Shown piece by piece: positions 62,207 through 64,000 of a DNA stretch of 64,000 nucleotides (its first letter is position 1; each line of letters begins with the position of its first letter). Under the pieces are notes generated by a model. The model had not been told where the DNA came from. It saw only the letters and a program-made list of their open reading frames with translations, and did no database searches. The stretch is from Lysobacter silvisoli (GTDB lineage: Bacteria > Pseudomonadota > Gammaproteobacteria > Xanthomonadales > Xanthomonadaceae). The stretch spans positions 868,001 through 932,000 of the forward strand of contig NZ_QTSU01000001.1 in assembly GCF_003382365.1 (NCBI RefSeq), read 5' to 3'. Made by a program: the position numbers and the translations under genes.

Positions 62207-64000
<1,794 letters not shown>

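Overview
The window is high-GC, densely coded chromosomal DNA with very long spurious antisense reading frames. Gene content points to the Xanthomonadaceae, most likely Lysobacter: an smc-zipA-ligA run with a Xanthomonas-type LigA insertion, a serC-pheA-hisC-aroA block, tandem TonB proteins, TonB-dependent sugar uptake, and many GTAG-type REP hairpins like those of Stenotrophomonas. No rRNA, CRISPR array, prophage or complete insertion sequence was seen. The species assignment is inference.

Layout. 1-2.4 kb: end of uvrC, pgsA, then tRNA-Gly(GCC), a TSUP transporter, a probable unannotated structured small RNA with its own promoter and terminator, tRNA-Cys(GCA) and tRNA-Leu(TAA). 2.4-9.9 kb: an ArsR-VOC operon with a clear operator, an isochorismatase-like hydrolase, a ferritin-like/SDR stress pair, an unrecognised 459-aa protein, and a LytTR two-component system. 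9.9-14.2 kb: a nucleotide-sugar dehydrogenase, a membrane-anchored glutamate-synthase-like FMN protein, an ArsC-type reductase and tRNA-Val(CAC). 14.2-24.4 kb: a lipid-flavoured region with two phasin-like proteins, a PHA-system protein, a patatin, an acyl-CoA-binding protein, a TetR regulator and a two-domain fatty acyl-CoA reductase, with a nested REP cluster. 24.5-27 kb: FHA protein and msrPQ. 27-32 kb: serC, then translationally coupled pheA-hisC-aroA. 32-36.6 kb: O-antigen-ligase-like protein, two TonB paralogues, serS. 36.6-37.3 kb: a repeat-rich spacer.

37.3-57.3 kb holds two carbohydrate loci around a toxin locus. The first is a minus-strand operon bglA-zwf-glk-pgl, divergent from a MalK/UgpC-type ATPase across a LacI-type operator. 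It would release glucose from beta-glucosides, phosphorylate it and feed it to 6-phosphogluconate. The second is lacI, a GH65 phosphorylase fused to beta-phosphoglucomutase, a TonB receptor and an MFS transporter, all on the minus strand. It would import an oligosaccharide, phosphorolyse it and deliver glucose 6-phosphate to the same central pathway.

Between them lies a 1675-residue secreted RHS/YD-repeat protein whose last 70 residues look like a RelE/HigB-type toxin, followed by an overlapping 105-aa candidate immunity gene. This toxin-immunity pair, the candidate small RNA and the acyl-CoA reductase/phasin region are the parts most worth following up. 57.6-64 kb: smc, zipA and the first 576 codons of ligA, which runs off the end.
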